A stretch of DNA of 64,000 nucleotides from Marinobacter sp050379415 (lineage in GTDB: Bacteria > Pseudomonadota > Gammaproteobacteria > Pseudomonadales > Oleiphilaceae). Every line of letters starts with the position of its first letter. Position 1 is the first letter of the stretch. Under the pieces are notes generated by a model. That model did no database searches and was not told the origin of the DNA. It saw only the letters and a list, made by a program, of their open reading frames with translations. Shown piece by piece: positions 50,585 through 58,819 of this stretch. A program made the translations under genes and the position numbers. Where the stretch lies: contig NZ_JBNRLS010000001.1 in NCBI RefSeq assembly GCF_050379415.1, positions 806,001 through 870,000 of the forward strand, in the 5' to 3' direction.

Positions 50585-50606
50585 GACTTTAACAAGGTAC
50601 AAGCTC

Positions 50607-51893
50607 ATGAACATTCTGGTAATCGGCAGTGGCGGACGCGAGCATGCCCTGGCCTGGAAGGCTGCCCAGTCTCCGGATGCGGACAAGGTCTTCGTGGCGC
50701 CGGGTAACGCCGGCACGGCCCGGGAACCGGGCCTGGAAAATATCGATATCGACGTTATGGATCTCGAGGGCCTGGCCAACTTCGCCACCAACAACAACGT
50801 CAACCTGACCATCGTCGGCCCGGAAGCCCCCCTGGTAGCCGGCGTGGTGGACAAGTTCGAAGAGCGCGGCCTGCGCATCTTCGGACCCAGTGCCGGTGCC
50901 GCCCAGCTGGAAGGCTCCAAGGCCTTTACCAAGGACTTCCTGGCACGTCAGAAGATTCCAACCGCCGCTTACGCCAACTTTACCGATGTCGACGAAGCCC
51001 TCGCCTACGTGCGTGGACAGGGCGCGCCGATTGTAGTCAAAGCTGACGGCCTGGCCGCCGGCAAGGGCGTGATTGTCGCCATGACGCTCGAGGAAGCCGA
51101 GGACGCCATCCGCGATATGCTGGCCGGAAATGCCTTCGGCGATGCCGGCAGCCGGGTCGTCGTCGAGGAATTCCTGGATGGCGAGGAAGCCTCCTTCATT
51201 GTGATGGTGGACGGCGAGCACGTGCTGCCCATGGCCACCTCCCAGGACCACAAGCGGGTGGGCGATGGTGATACCGGCCCCAACACCGGTGGCATGGGCG
51301 CCTATTCCCCGGCACCGGTGGTGACCGCCGACGTGCACCAGCGCATCATGGATGAGGTGATCTATCCCACCGTGAAAGGCATGGCCGCCGAGGGCCATCC
51401 CTACAAAGGCTTCCTGTACGCCGGCCTGATGATCGATAACGACGGTGCACCCAAGGTGATCGAATTCAACTGCCGTTTTGGTGATCCGGAAACCCAGCCG
51501 ATCATGCTGCGCATGAAATCCGACCTGGTGGAGCTTTGCCAGGCAGCCGTCGACGGCAAGCTGGACCAGTGCAAATCCGAATGGGACGACCGCGCCTCTG
51601 TGGGCATCGTGCTGGCGGCCGGGGGTTACCCGGGCAGCTACAACAAGGGTGATGTCATTTCGGGCCTGCCGGAGACGGAAGTCGACGGCGAGAAAGTGTT
51701 CCACGCCGGCACCCGACTTGCTGACGGCCAGGTCGTCACCAGCGGTGGCCGCGTCCTGTGCGCCACCGCCCTTGGCAACACGGTCACCGAGGCCCAGAAG
51801 CGGGCCTACGAGGTGGCCGGCAAGATCCAGTGGAATGGCGTGTTCTACCGCAAGGACATCGCTTATCGGGCGATTGCCCGCGAGCAGGCCTGA
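50607..51893 (+). CDS. purD: Phosphoribosylamine-glycine ligase
   Basis: A 428-residue ATP-grasp enzyme of purine synthesis. N-terminal MNILVIGSGGREHALAWK, the ATP-grasp lid APIVVKADGLAAGKGVIVA, GDPETQPIMLRMKSDLVEL and the C-terminal GYPGSYNKGDVISGL are typical. The start at 50607 is the family start; the longer frame to 50553 passes only through the REP hairpin. Confidence 0.97.
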   Translation: MNILVIGSGGREHALAWKAAQSPDADKVFVAPGNAGTAREPGLENIDIDVMDLEGLANFATNNNVNLTIVGPEAPLVAGVVDKFEERGLRIFGPSAGAAQLEGSKAFTKDFLARQKIPTAAYANFTDVDEALAYVRGQGAPIVVKADGLAAGKGVIVAMTLEEAEDAIRDMLAGNAFGDAGSRVVVEEFLDGEEASFIVMVDGEHVLPMATSQDHKRVGDGDTGPNTGGMGAYSPAPVVTADVHQRIMDEVIYPTVKGMAAEGHPYKGFLYAGLMIDNDGAPKVIEFNCRFGDPETQPIMLRMKSDLVELCQAAVDGKLDQCKSEWDDRASVGIVLAAGGYPGSYNKGDVISGLPETEVDGEKVFHAGTRLADGQVVTSGGRVLCATALGNTVTEAQKRAYEVAGKIQWNGVFYRKDIAYRAIAREQA

Positions 51894-51923
51894 TCTCCCG
51901 GCGGTCCGAAGAGAGCTCACAAG

Positions 51924-53495
51924 ATGCCAGAAGCAGTCTGGATTTCCTTTGCCTTTGTGTTGGGCCTGATGGTCAAAACCGTCGGGTTACCGCCACTGGT
52001 AGGTTATCTGACTGCCGGTTTTGTTCTGGCCGGGCTATCCTCCGCCACCGGCCTGACCATCGAGGCCACCGATGTCCTGGGGCACATTGCACACCTGGGT
52101 GTGCTTTTGCTGTTGTTCACGGTCGGTCTCAAGCTGAAACTGCGCTCGATTGTCTCTCCGGAGGTGATCGGGGGCAGTCTTCTGCATTTCGCCATTACCT
52201 GTGTGGTATTTGCGCCGCCCCTCTACTGGCTGCTGGAACTGGAATGGCCGACGGCCGTCATGCTGGCCATTGCGCTGTCGTTTTCCAGTACCGTGCTCGC
52301 GGCCAAGGTTCTTGAGAGTAAACGGGAGCTCAGGGCCTTTCATGGCCGGGTCGCCATCGGCATCCTGATCATGCAGGACCTGATTGCCCTGGTGGTCATG
52401 AGCCTTGCCGCCGGCAAAACCCCGTCGCAGTGGGCTCTGATGATTTTCGGCCTGCCGCTGCTCCGGCCCCTGCTTTTCCGGCTACTGGATGCCAGTGGGC
52501 ATGATGAACTGCTGGTCCTGCTCGGCCTGTTGCTGGCGCTGGTTCTCGGGGGGCTGGGCTTCGAGGCCGTGGGCATGAGCTCCGAGCTGGGCGCGCTGAT
52601 TTTCGGCGCCATGCTGGCGAATCACCCACGCTCCCAGGAGCTGGCAAAGTCCCTCTGGAGCGTCAAGGAAGTCTTTCTGGTCGGGTTTTTCCTGCAGATC
52701 GGGATCGGTGGCCTGCCCGACCAGCAGGCCCTGATCTTCGCTTTGGTGGCGGGTCTTGTTCTGCCCCTGAAAGGGGTCCTGTTCTATTTTCTGCTGCTGG
52801 CCTTCCGCTTGCGGGCAAGGAGCAGTTTCCTCACCTCCCTGTCACTGACCAACTACAGTGAATTCGGCCTGATTGTCGCCAGTGTCGCCCTGCCCGAGTG
52901 GCTGGTCCCGCTGGCCATCACGGTCTCCCTGTCCTTCCTTGTCTCGGCTCCCGCTAACCGGTTTGCGCACAGCATCTACGAGAAGATCAGCCATCGCATC
53001 GTGCGGTTCGAGAGCCGTAAAAGACACCCGGACGAGCAGCCAATTTCCCTGGGGGACACCCGGGTGCTGGTAATGGGCATGGGGCGCACCGGAACCGCCG
53101 CCTACGACTGGTTACAGCCCCACGAATCACGGATCATGGGGCTGGACTCGGATCCGGCGAAAACCGAAAAGCACCAGAAAGAGGGGCGTAATGTGGTGTT
53201 TGCCGATGCCGAGGACACCACGTTCTGGGAAGGCCTGCACATGCCCGCACTGAAATCGGTCGTACTCGCCATGAGCGATATCGAGGGCAAGCTCATCGCC
53301 GCTCGCATGCTGCGCAAACTCGGATTTACCGGCTACATCGTGGCGCACACCATGTTTGCCGACGAAGCCAGGAAAATCCGGGAGGCGGGAGCCAATGAAG
53401 CCTATCTGACCATGAGCGAGACCGGGGTGGCCCTGGCGAGCCACCTCATGGATGAGTCCGGCAATCAGAGAGCACAGCTCCGGAATCCGGTATAG
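51924..53495 (+). CDS. CPA2-family cation:proton antiporter with TrkA-N domain
   Basis: A 523-residue membrane protein: about twelve helices of the Na+/H+ exchanger fold (first ~365 residues; ALSFSSTVLAAKVLESK and LTNYSEFGLIVASVAL are conserved positions), then a cytosolic Rossmann TrkA-N domain (DTRVLVMGMGRTGTAAYDWL). It resembles KefB/YbaL-type proteins, which move K+ or Na+ against protons under nucleotide control. Its last 31 bases overlap the end of the convergent EgtB-like gene. Confidence 0.87.
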   Translation: MPEAVWISFAFVLGLMVKTVGLPPLVGYLTAGFVLAGLSSATGLTIEATDVLGHIAHLGVLLLLFTVGLKLKLRSIVSPEVIGGSLLHFAITCVVFAPPLYWLLELEWPTAVMLAIALSFSSTVLAAKVLESKRELRAFHGRVAIGILIMQDLIALVVMSLAAGKTPSQWALMIFGLPLLRPLLFRLLDASGHDELLVLLGLLLALVLGGLGFEAVGMSSELGALIFGAMLANHPRSQELAKSLWSVKEVFLVGFFLQIGIGGLPDQQALIFALVAGLVLPLKGVLFYFLLLAFRLRARSSFLTSLSLTNYSEFGLIVASVALPEWLVPLAITVSLSFLVSAPANRFAHSIYEKISHRIVRFESRKRHPDEQPISLGDTRVLVMGMGRTGTAAYDWLQPHESRIMGLDSDPAKTEKHQKEGRNVVFADAEDTTFWEGLHMPALKSVVLAMSDIEGKLIAARMLRKLGFTGYIVAHTMFADEARKIREAGANEAYLTMSETGVALASHLMDESGNQRAQLRNPV

Positions 53496-54811
53496 ACGTC
53501 ATTGCGCAGTGGCAGGTATGCCTGCCGGTAGGTGCCGCGAATCAGATTCGATGAGGTAGCGCAGCTGCCACCCTTGGTCACCTTGTGGTCGCCGAACTGC
53601 AGAGTCGACATGAACGGATACATGTCCACCTTGAAACCGTCGTAGGGCAGGAACTGGTTGCTGGTCCACTCCCAGACCGAACCGATCATTTGTCGACAAC
53701 CGAAGGGGCTCTCGCCTGCCGGATAGTCCCAGACCGGGTTCCGGGCCTGGTTGCGGCCATCCATGTCAGCATACTGCAGCGTCGGCGCATCATTGCCCCA
53801 GGGGAAGCGGCGGAAGACCTCCCCCGGCCGGTTGGCCAGCGCCGCCACTTCCCATTCGTATTCGGTCGGCAGGCGACGTCCCGCCCAGTTGCACCAGGCT
53901 TCGGCCTCCCAGTAGGTCACATGGGTCACCGGGGCATCCGGATTCAACGGCTGCCACTGGTCGAACAGCCGCTCTTGCCAGTGGTTTTCATGCCAGCGCC
54001 AGTAGAGCGGATGCCTGGGGGCACGCATCAGCGGTTCGTCCAGACCGTGAACCAGGCTTACATCCTGCTCGGTTTCCAGCCACTTGCGCCCGCCGAAGGA
54101 CCAGAGCTCGGGACGCTGGTAGCCGCCATCGTCCACAAAGGCCAGGAATTCCCGATTGCTGACCAGTGTCCGGCTGATCCGGAAAGCGTCCAGCTCCACT
54201 TCAAAGCACGGCTTCTCGTTATCAAAGGCAAAGTCCTCGCGGGCGTATGCCTCGGACACACCCGGCATGCCAATGAGCCAGCGACCGGCGGGCACCTCCG
54301 CGTCTCCCGGGACCGGCTCTGAGGGTGCCGGGCGATCGCCGACGTAATCCGGCGGCGCAGGGTACGCCACCGTTTGCCGGCACCAGATCAGCGATTCAAT
54401 GTGCATGTTCTGGTGGAAAACCGCATAGCGGTAAAGGTACAGATCCTCCTCCGTCAGCGGCTTACTGTGGATGCGTTCCGCAATCCGGTCATAGATGGTG
54501 CGGAAGTAGGCGAGGGTTCTGTCACGGCCCGGAAACAGGTCGGACCGCCAGCGATCACGATGTTCGACATGAAAGGAGTCCCAGAGGTCGTCCATGGAAG
54601 GATCATAGCTGGGGGTACCATCCAGCAGATTGAATACGAAGACCTCGTAGAAAAACGCGGAGTGGCCCATCTCCCACAGCGGCGGATTGACGCCAGGGTG
54701 GTACGGCACATCGAGTTTATCTTCCGGCAAAGTGCAGATCAGGCGCTCAGTGCGGGCACGGGCCTGCTCCAGTTCTGCCAGGAGGTTGGTTTTTACATCG
54801 TCGGATTGCAT
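53465..54811 (-). CDS. EgtB/OvoA/SenA-like non-heme iron enzyme
   Basis: A 448-residue protein with an N-terminal DinB_2 helical bundle and a C-terminal formylglycine-generating-enzyme/C-lectin domain (about 165-448, ending RGTYRQAYLPLRNDVYTGFRSCAL). Three iron ligands fit the EgtB pattern: His50 (WEMGH) and His133/His137 in HQNMHIE (HX3HXE). Family members form C-S or C-Se bonds on histidine derivatives (ergothioneine, ovothiol, selenoneine). No egtD, ovoA partner, senB or senC lies in the window, so the product is undetermined; PPLWEMGH is closer to the SenA-like group than to classical EgtB, in my judgement. Confidence 0.75.
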   Translation of the reverse strand: MQSDDVKTNLLAELEQARARTERLICTLPEDKLDVPYHPGVNPPLWEMGHSAFFYEVFVFNLLDGTPSYDPSMDDLWDSFHVEHRDRWRSDLFPGRDRTLAYFRTIYDRIAERIHSKPLTEEDLYLYRYAVFHQNMHIESLIWCRQTVAYPAPPDYVGDRPAPSEPVPGDAEVPAGRWLIGMPGVSEAYAREDFAFDNEKPCFEVELDAFRISRTLVSNREFLAFVDDGGYQRPELWSFGGRKWLETEQDVSLVHGLDEPLMRAPRHPLYWRWHENHWQERLFDQWQPLNPDAPVTHVTYWEAEAWCNWAGRRLPTEYEWEVAALANRPGEVFRRFPWGNDAPTLQYADMDGRNQARNPVWDYPAGESPFGCRQMIGSVWEWTSNQFLPYDGFKVDMYPFMSTLQFGDHKVTKGGSCATSSNLIRGTYRQAYLPLRNDVYTGFRSCAL

Positions 54812-54855
54812 GGGTTCGAATCCCTGGGCAAATGCTTTGGAAAAGGATAACAGAC

Positions 54856-54927
54856 ATGAAACCAGCGGTGACAAAAGCCACCGTTTATACCCCCGATGGA
54901 TACGACAGCTCGACCCGCGTCAGATGA
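54856..54927 (+). other. Possible 23-codon remnant or small ORF
   Basis: AAAGGATAAC precedes an ATG at 54856 that opens a 23-codon frame (MKPAVTKATVYTPDGYDSSTRVR would exceed a short tag only slightly, so only its start MKPAVTKATVYTPDGYD is quoted as motif). It is divergent from the EgtB-like gene and stops one base before the end of the SLC13 gene. It could be the 5' stub of a deleted gene or chance. Confidence 0.25.
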
Positions 54928-54928
54928 C

Positions 54929-56725
54929 CTAGGACCAGACCAGGAGGATAACTGGAACCGCAACAGCTGTGACGATCACTGAAAGAGGCAGCCCAAGGCG
55001 CCAGTAGTCTCCGAAGCGATAACCTCCCGGCTCCATCACCAGGGCATTGGACTGGTGGCCGATGGGGGTCAGAAACGCACAGGAGGCTCCGATTGCCACC
55101 GCCATCAGTGTGGCATCGGAGGCCAGTCCCAGCTGGGCCGATATGCCCAGCGCAATGGGAGCCACCAGGATTGCCGCCGCGGCATTGTTGACCACATTGG
55201 ACAGCAACATGGTGCCTACCAGGATGATGGTCAGCACCATCCAGGGTGCCTGCCCCTGGGCTATCGCCAGTATATGCGTGGCGATGACCTCCGCCCCTCC
55301 GGTGGTTTCGAGGGCGCGCCCCACCGGAATCATCGCCGCCAGCAGGACAATGACCGACCAGTCGATGGCGCGGTAGGCTTCCGAGGGATCGAGCAGGCGA
55401 GCAAGTACCATGGCAACGGCACAGGCCACCAGCGCCACGGGCGGTGTCAGCCATCCCGATATGATGGCCAGGATAGCAGCTCCGAACAGAGCGCCGGCCA
55501 GCACCAGATTCTTTTCCCGCCCGAAGGTCAGGCCACGCTGCGCCAGCGGCAGGCAGCCCAGAGTCTGCAGGGCACCGGTCAGGGTGTCCTCAAAACCCTG
55601 GACCAGAAGGATATCGCCAGAGCGCAGCCGGATATCCGCCAGGCGCTGCTTCAACCGATGCCCCTGGCGCGCCACCGCCACAATGTTCAGCCCAAAACGT
55701 TCACGCAGGTTCAGTCGGTTTGCGGTGCGTCCGATCAACCGGGACGAAGGGCTGATCACCGCCTCGACCAGCTGCACATCGCCCGTGGCCAACTGCTTCT
55801 CGGCATCCCGCTGGCCCTCGCCTTCCTCTTCCCCGGTGACCGTGTGAGGCAGTATCAGACCCGTATGATCAACAAATTCCTGCAGACTGTCGGTATCCGC
55901 CTCCACCAACAACACATCCTGCTCCCGGAGCACGGTAAAGGTTGAGGGCGCCGGTGACGTCTTGTCGCCCCGGATCAGCGCCAGGACCACGAGGCTTTTC
56001 TCGGAATCTCCGGAAGTCAGCAGATTGTGCAAGGTGTTGCCGACATAGTCAGACTCTTCCGGAACCTGCAGCTCGGTCACATAGTCCCCCACACTGAACA
56101 GTTTCTCGCCCTCGGCAGGGTCGTCGCGCCTGGGCGTAAGCCGCCAGCCAATGAGACTGATGAACAGGATACCCGCAACAGTAATAGCCAGACCCACCGG
56201 CGCAAAGTCGAACAGGCCAAAGGAGCCGGCTTCCCGGTAACTGGCAATAATGATGTTCGGCGGGGTACCGATCAGCGTCATGGTGCCGCCCAGCAGGGAG
56301 CCGAATGCCAGCGGCATCAATAGCAGGGAAGGAGAACGCCCGGCCTGCCGGGACATCCAGACCGCCACCGGCATCAACAGCGCCAGAGCGCCGACGTTGT
56401 TGATGAATCCCGAGCACAGGGCGACCACGAGGGTCAGCGTCACCACCTGCAGGATAGCATTACGCCCCACCCGGGCCAGTAACCGGGCAACCGCATCCAC
56501 CACTCCGCCATTTACCAGGCCCTGACTGATCACCAGCACCGCCGCGACGGTAATCACCGCCGGATGGCCGAAACCGGCAAACAGCTCATCGGCGGGCACC
56601 AGACCGGCTATGGCCACCGCCAGCAGGGCCAGCATGGCGACCATGTCGAATCGTAACCGGTTCCAGATGAACAGGCCCAGTGTGATCCCGAGGATCAGAA
56701 AAACCAGCCATTGTTCAGACAACAT
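54929..56725 (-). CDS. SLC13/DASS family transporter with two TrkA-C domains
   Basis: A 598-residue transporter: membrane helices in two halves (about 1-190 and 400-598) around two cytosolic TrkA-C/RCK_C domains (about 205-385; LPEESDYVGNTLHNLL and VQLVEAVISPSSRLIGRT). The motifs SLLGGTMTLIGTPPNIIIAS and SNVVNNAAAAILVAPIALG are the SNT-type substrate sites of the DASS family (sulfate, C4-dicarboxylates, citrate). Which anion is moved is unknown. Confidence 0.88.
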   Translation of the reverse strand: MLSEQWLVFLILGITLGLFIWNRLRFDMVAMLALLAVAIAGLVPADELFAGFGHPAVITVAAVLVISQGLVNGGVVDAVARLLARVGRNAILQVVTLTLVVALCSGFINNVGALALLMPVAVWMSRQAGRSPSLLLMPLAFGSLLGGTMTLIGTPPNIIIASYREAGSFGLFDFAPVGLAITVAGILFISLIGWRLTPRRDDPAEGEKLFSVGDYVTELQVPEESDYVGNTLHNLLTSGDSEKSLVVLALIRGDKTSPAPSTFTVLREQDVLLVEADTDSLQEFVDHTGLILPHTVTGEEEGEGQRDAEKQLATGDVQLVEAVISPSSRLIGRTANRLNLRERFGLNIVAVARQGHRLKQRLADIRLRSGDILLVQGFEDTLTGALQTLGCLPLAQRGLTFGREKNLVLAGALFGAAILAIISGWLTPPVALVACAVAMVLARLLDPSEAYRAIDWSVIVLLAAMIPVGRALETTGGAEVIATHILAIAQGQAPWMVLTIILVGTMLLSNVVNNAAAAILVAPIALGISAQLGLASDATLMAVAIGASCAFLTPIGHQSNALVMEPGGYRFGDYWRLGLPLSVIVTAVAVPVILLVWS

Positions 56726-56839
56726 GAATAAGCAGCATCCAGATGCAAAGTCCTTTCAGCAACCATAGCCCGACAATAGGGGGTTTGACAGGACCACCTC
56801 CCCTCGCACAAAGGGGCCTTGCCGGTGGGACAGACAAAC

Positions 56840-56875
56840 AAAAACCCCGGACAGCTTTCGCTACCCGGGGTTTTT
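56840..56875 (-). terminator. Rho-independent terminator after aceA
   Basis: AAAACCCCGG and CCGGGGTTTTT surround an imperfect 16-base loop, 51 bases after the aceA stop. It reads well on the minus strand and is also T-rich on the plus strand. Confidence 0.88.
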
Positions 56876-56925
56876 GTGGCCGGTGAGAGCCTGAGGCCCT
56901 CACCATGACAACCCGAACCGATCGA

Positions 56926-58518
56926 TTAACCGAACTGGTTCATGGTGTTGTCTTTACCACCGGCCTTCAGGGCCGCGTCACCAGCGAAGAACTCCTTGTG
57001 GTCGTCACCGATGTTGGAACCAGCCATGTCCTGGTGCTTAACGGTGGCGATACCCTGACGGATTTCCTTGCGCTGTACGCCGGCAACGTAGGCCAGCATG
57101 CCTTCGTCACCGAAGTAGCCCTTGGCCAGGTTGTCGGTGGACAGGGCCGCGGTATGATACGTCGGCAGGGTGATCAGGTGGTGGAAAATACCTGCTTCAC
57201 GGGAGGCGTCACGCTGGAAGTTCTGACACCACTCGTCGGCCAGCTGGGCCAGCTCGGTGCTGTCGTACTCTTCGCTCATCAGCTTGTCGCGATCGTAGGC
57301 AGATACGTCCTTGCCTTCTTCCTTCCAGGCATCGAATACCTGCTGACGGAAGTTCAGGGTCCAGTTGAAGGACGGGCTGTTGTTGTAGACCAGCTTGGCA
57401 TCGGGCACCACTTCACGGATGCGGTTAACCATACCGGCGATCTGGCCAACGTGGGGCTTCTCGGTTTCGATCCACAGCAGGTCAGCGCCGTTCTGCAGGC
57501 TGGTGATACAGTCCAGAACCACACGGTCTTCGCCAGTGCCCGGACGGAACTGGAACAGGCCGGAGGCCAGACGCTTCGGCTTCATCAGCTTGCCGTTGGA
57601 CTTGATCACAACATCGCCGTTGTTGATCTCGGAGGCGTCCTCGATGTAGTCGCCGTCCAGGAAGCTGTTGTATTGGTCACCCAGGTCACCCGGCTCGTCG
57701 GTCACAGCCAGCTTCTGGGTCAGGCCTGCGCCCAGGGAGTCGGTACGGGCAACGATCACACCGTCGTCAACACCCAGCTCCAGGAACGCCAGACGAACGG
57801 CGTTGATCTTGGACAGGAAGTCGGCATGCGGAACGGTAACCTTGCCGTCCTGGTGACCACACTGCTTCTCGTCGGAAACCTGGTTTTCGATCTGGATGCA
57901 GCAGGCACCGGCTTCGATCATCTTCTTGGCCAGCAGGTAAGTCGCTTCGGCGTTACCGAAACCGGCGTCGATGTCGGCAATGATCGGCACAACGTGGGTT
58001 TCGTGATTGTCGATCTGCTGCTCGATTTCCTTGGCCTTGGCGGTGTCACCGGCATTCTCGGCTTCTTCCAGGGCACGGAACAGGTGGTTCAGTTCCCAGG
58101 CATCGGCCTGACGCAGGAAGGTGTACAGTTCTTCGATCAGGCCAGAAACGGCAGTCTTCTCGTGCATGGACTGGTCAGGCAGCGGACCGAACTCGGAACG
58201 CAGGGCAGCAACCATCCAGCCGGACAGGTACAGGTAACGACGCTTGGTGGTACCGAAATGCTTCTTGATGGACAGCATTTTCTGCTGACCGATAAAGCCG
58301 TGCCAGCAGCCCAGGGACTGGGTGTACTGGGAGGTGTCCTTGTCGTAGTTCGCCATGTCCTCGCGCATGATCTTGGCGGTGTACTTGGCGATGTCCAGAC
58401 CAGTCTTGAACTTGTTCTGGGCGCGCATGCGAGCGGCGTGCTTCGGGTTGATGGCATTCCAGGTCGGGTGCTGCTTCAACAGGGAAGCGATCTGGTCAAC
58501 GTCTTGTGCGTAGGGCAT
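56926..58518 (-). CDS. aceA: Isocitrate lyase
   Basis: A 530-residue isocitrate lyase of the longer, Pseudomonas-type form (E. coli: 434). It splits isocitrate to succinate and glyoxylate, enabling growth on acetate, fatty acids or alkanes. Active-site elements: IIADIDAGFGNAEATYLL (metal), KQCGHQDGKVTVP (the KKCGH-type loop with catalytic Cys) and VYNNSPSFNWTLNF. Start at 58518 (MPYAQDVDQ) with AAAGGA 8 bases upstream. No malate synthase gene is in the window. Confidence 0.95.
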   Translation of the reverse strand: MPYAQDVDQIASLLKQHPTWNAINPKHAARMRAQNKFKTGLDIAKYTAKIMREDMANYDKDTSQYTQSLGCWHGFIGQQKMLSIKKHFGTTKRRYLYLSGWMVAALRSEFGPLPDQSMHEKTAVSGLIEELYTFLRQADAWELNHLFRALEEAENAGDTAKAKEIEQQIDNHETHVVPIIADIDAGFGNAEATYLLAKKMIEAGACCIQIENQVSDEKQCGHQDGKVTVPHADFLSKINAVRLAFLELGVDDGVIVARTDSLGAGLTQKLAVTDEPGDLGDQYNSFLDGDYIEDASEINNGDVVIKSNGKLMKPKRLASGLFQFRPGTGEDRVVLDCITSLQNGADLLWIETEKPHVGQIAGMVNRIREVVPDAKLVYNNSPSFNWTLNFRQQVFDAWKEEGKDVSAYDRDKLMSEEYDSTELAQLADEWCQNFQRDASREAGIFHHLITLPTYHTAALSTDNLAKGYFGDEGMLAYVAGVQRKEIRQGIATVKHQDMAGSNIGDDHKEFFAGDAALKAGGKDNTMNQFG

Positions 58519-58819
58519 GGGTCTCATCCTTTCTACGTTGGTTTTCTGATCATGTGCGGAGACGCTTTTCAGCATCAGCCGAAGCCAGCTTCCTGCTCAC
58601 TTTATGATCAGCTCGCTGGCGATGAGAAGTACTCTAGTACGTTCGAATTTATAATTGAAATTTATATTATGTATTTTCGGCATTTTTTCGATGAATGGCA
58701 CGACCGGCTCCGGAACCCACCGGTTTGTTGAGTTCCGTCATTAACACGCAGTCGATGAGTGCTAGTATTGATCTGAACGATCAGTACCCACGAGCAGCGC
58801 GGGGCAAAAGGAATTCTCA
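58519..58819. other. Divergent promoter region between aceA and the DUF1538 operon
   Basis: This 301-base gap has no gene. An AT-rich block at about 58640-58690 lies upstream of aceA. On the plus side, TAGTAT (58763-58768) may be a -10, directly followed by the small inverted repeat TGATC-TGAAC-GATCA (58769-58783), a possible operator for the DUF1538 operon. Confidence 0.4.

Noticed and set aside
50553..50606. Extension of purD into the REP cluster
   Set aside because: The extra 18 codons are just the hairpin sequence; the conserved MNILVIGSGGREHA start is at 50607.
50589..51920. 443-codon minus-strand frame opposite purD
   Set aside because: An antisense shadow; no motif and no promoter or ribosome site.
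56905..58731. 608-codon open frame on the plus strand opposite aceA
   Set aside because: It is the antisense of a clear isocitrate lyase gene with biased high-GC codon use, which leaves long antisense frames. Its translation has no recognisable domain.
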